46,854 nt of DNA from Accumulibacter sp. Lineage in GTDB: Bacteria; Pseudomonadota; Gammaproteobacteria; Burkholderiales; Rhodocyclaceae. The notes below the pieces were generated by a model. That model was not told the DNA's origin, searched no databases, and was given only the letters and a program-made list of their open reading frames with translations. Location: the NCBI GenBank assembly GCA_031280565.1, contig JAITGN010000043.1, positions 1 to 46,854 on the forward strand, in the 5' to 3' direction. Shown piece after piece: positions 45,312 through 46,854 of this stretch. Both the position numbers and the translations under genes were made by a program. Position 1 is the first letter of the stretch. The number at the start of each line of letters is the position of its first letter.

Positions 45312-46166
45312 ATGACGAAAACTTCCCCTGCATTATATGTTGTTCCAACGCCGATCGGGAATCTGGACGATATCACGCAGCGCGCGATCGACGTATTGCG
45401 GAGCGTGGACTGGATTGCCGCGGAAGATACGCGGCACAGTATGCCGCTTTTGAAGCGCATTGGCGCGACGGCGCGAACGTTTCCGCTGCACAGCCATAAC
45501 GAGGAGGGCGCCACGTCGCGGCTTGTCGATTGCTTGAGCCGGGGGGAGTCGGTCGCGCTGGTTTCGGATGCAGGAACGCCCGCGGTTTCCGATCCGGGCT
45601 CCTTGCTTGTCGCGCGGGCGCGTCAGGCCGGATTCCGGGTTATCCCGCTGCCTGGCCCGTGTGCGGCGGTTACAGCGTTTTCCGCATCTGGCCTGGGTTG
45701 TACACGTTTCCTTTTTTACGGTTTTTTGCCGCCCAGGGCGAAAGCGCGCGAGGATGTTTTGAGAAGTCTGCTGGAATGCCCGTATACGCTCATCTTTTAT
45801 GAAGCGCCGCATCGTGTTCTCGAAACGGTCGATGCGATGGCCGCCATTTTCGGGCCGGGGCGTGGACTGGTGCTGGCGCGCGAATTGACCAAGTTATTTG
45901 AGACCATTCATTCCTGTCCGCTTGGAGATGCCTCCGCCTGGCTGTGCGGCGATGAGAACCGGCTGCGCGGCGAGTTCGTTTTGTTGCTTTCCGGTTGGAC
46001 GCGGACAGCGAACGCCTCGGAGAGCGGACGCGTTCTGCGCCTTTTGCTCGACGAGGGTCTTTCTGTCAAACAGGCGGCAAAGCTTGCGAGCGCGATTACG
46101 GGAGAGGGAAAAAAAACGCTTTACGAACGCGCGCTTGCGTTCAGGGAATCGGAAAATTTTTCTTGA
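45312..46166 (+). CDS. rsmI: 16S rRNA 2'-O-methyltransferase RsmI
   Basis: RsmI methylates the ribose of C1402 in 16S rRNA with SAM. The tetrapyrrole-methylase fold of 284 residues contains LYVVPTPIGNLDDIT, AAEDTRHS, VSDAGTPAVSDPG, PLPGPCAAVTAFSASGL, FYEAPHRVLETV, LARELTKLFET and a C-terminal helical domain with KQAAKLASAITG. It is divergent from yraN, the usual neighbour. Confidence 0.96.
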   Translation: MTKTSPALYVVPTPIGNLDDITQRAIDVLRSVDWIAAEDTRHSMPLLKRIGATARTFPLHSHNEEGATSRLVDCLSRGESVALVSDAGTPAVSDPGSLLVARARQAGFRVIPLPGPCAAVTAFSASGLGCTRFLFYGFLPPRAKAREDVLRSLLECPYTLIFYEAPHRVLETVDAMAAIFGPGRGLVLARELTKLFETIHSCPLGDASAWLCGDENRLRGEFVLLLSGWTRTANASESGRVLRLLLDEGLSVKQAAKLASAITGEGKKTLYERALAFRESENFS

Positions 46167-46211
46167 AGCGGCGTTCTTTACGGATTTTTTCGAGAAATAA
46201 AGGGAGAGTAT

Positions 46212-46700
46212 ATGTTATTCGAGTGGATTCGCACGATTGTCATTTTGCCTGGAACCGTTTTGATTTTTTTGCCGGCCTTGCTTCTTTATTTTACGGATTA
46301 CCGCTGGGAGTTCAGTTCCTGGCCATTGCTTGCCGCGGGGTGTGTTTTTCTGTTTGCGGGACTGTCGATGGCAGTCTGGACGATGTGGCTTTTTTCGAAG
46401 AAAGGACAGGGAACGGCGGCGCCCTGGAATCCGCCGAAAAAACTGGTTATCGAAGGCCCGTATCGCCATGTGAGAAACCCGATGATCTCCAGCGTGTTGA
46501 TGATGCTTGTCGCGGAGGCGCTGTTGTTGAATTCCTGGCATATCGTGGGTTTGTTCGTGCTTTTTTTCGGGATAAACACGGTGTATTTCCCTCTTGCTGA
46601 GGAAAAGGAGCTTGAGCGCCGCTTCGGAGCAGCCTATCTGGACTATAAACGCAATGTGCCGCGCTGGATTCCGCGTTTCCGTCCTTTCGAAGAAAAATAA
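46212..46700 (+). CDS. isoprenylcysteine carboxyl methyltransferase-like membrane protein
   Basis: This 162-residue inner-membrane protein has four or five hydrophobic segments. The PEMT/ICMT-family SAM-binding region reads EGPYRHVRNPM then, after a membrane segment, LAEEKELERRFGAAYLDYKRNVPRWIPR. Bacterial relatives are annotated as methyltransferases acting on lipid-like or prenylated substrates, but the substrate here is unknown. GGGAG precedes the ATG. It is 45 bases after rsmI and may be cotranscribed. Confidence 0.85.
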   Translation: MLFEWIRTIVILPGTVLIFLPALLLYFTDYRWEFSSWPLLAAGCVFLFAGLSMAVWTMWLFSKKGQGTAAPWNPPKKLVIEGPYRHVRNPMISSVLMMLVAEALLLNSWHIVGLFVLFFGINTVYFPLAEEKELERRFGAAYLDYKRNVPRWIPRFRPFEEK

Positions 46701-46749
46701 TAGCCGGCATCATGGCAAGCTGGCGTAGGGTGAGTCCAGGGCCGGAGCA

Positions 46750-46854
46750 TCAAATTTCCCGAAGTTGCAAAGCGTTAGCCAAGTAGTCCGGATTGTAGGC
46801 GGCGGTCTTGATTTTTCGTGGCATGCTGATGGAGCGGGATTTGTCGGCGCGAAA
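46750..46854 (-). CDS. partial reading frame at the window edge
   Basis: A minus-strand frame is open from the window edge to a TGA at 46750-46752 and reads RSISMPRKIKTAAYNPDYL near its end. I do not recognise it. It could be the C-terminus of a gene that begins outside the window, or chance. Confidence 0.3.
   Translation of the reverse strand, partial: FRADKSRSISMPRKIKTAAYNPDYLANALQLREI

Overview
This window looks like ordinary chromosome of a betaproteobacterium, most likely Burkholderiales-like. I cannot name a genus. The gene orders support this: trxA-rho, dusB-fis-purH-purD, rsmI facing yraN-gmhA/diaA-dolP, a deoxynucleoside kinase next to panB-panC, amgK-murU divergent from lptD-surA-pdxA-rsmA, and AddA/AddB-type nuclease-helicase genes. 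It is Gram-negative: LptD, SurA, heptose genes, an outer-membrane lipoprotein and an RND pump are all present. No rRNA, tRNA, phage module or intact transposase gene was seen.

Layout. At 1-3450 (minus strand) lie an OB-fold periplasmic protein, pta and two small unassigned genes, the last of which runs into a 17-base C/G tract. ettA follows on plus (3665-5329). Next is a 1.1 kb gene-free block (5330-6442) of degenerate tandem units and palindromes. From 6443 to 13101 (minus) is addB-addA-crcB. trxA-rho (13200-14998, plus) ends at a good intrinsic terminator and converges on dusB-fis-purH-purD (minus). pepP, murU and amgK form a minus-strand group whose amgK-murU gap holds a REP-like hairpin and one isolated type I-C-like CRISPR repeat. 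lptD-surA-pdxA-rsmA (22768-29071) is a tight plus-strand operon for envelope biogenesis, vitamin B6 and rRNA methylation. guaC and a TetR regulator (minus) sit opposite a complete RND efflux operon (31175-36999) behind a promoter that contains an AcrR/TtgR-like operator. From 37000 to 37690 lie hairpin elements and a decayed serC fragment. Then come panD, panC, panB and a deoxynucleoside kinase (minus), making pantothenate and salvaging deoxynucleosides. A cas2-cas1-cas2 module without effector genes or an adjacent array occupies 41014-42607. The right end holds hldC, dolP, gmhA/diaA and yraN (minus), then rsmI and an isoprenylcysteine-methyltransferase-like membrane protein (plus).

Most genes are housekeeping. 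The unusual items are the orphan adaptation module with two different Cas2 proteins, the single I-C-like repeat about 20 kb away, and two repeat families scattered between operons (one beside cas2, one supplying the murU ribosome binding site). Others are the serC ruin, a four-copy 22-residue repeat at the N-terminus of SurA beside an LptD with a long disordered N-terminal linker, a thioredoxin with a WCNPC active site, and the C17 tract that switches the C-terminus of a small protein.
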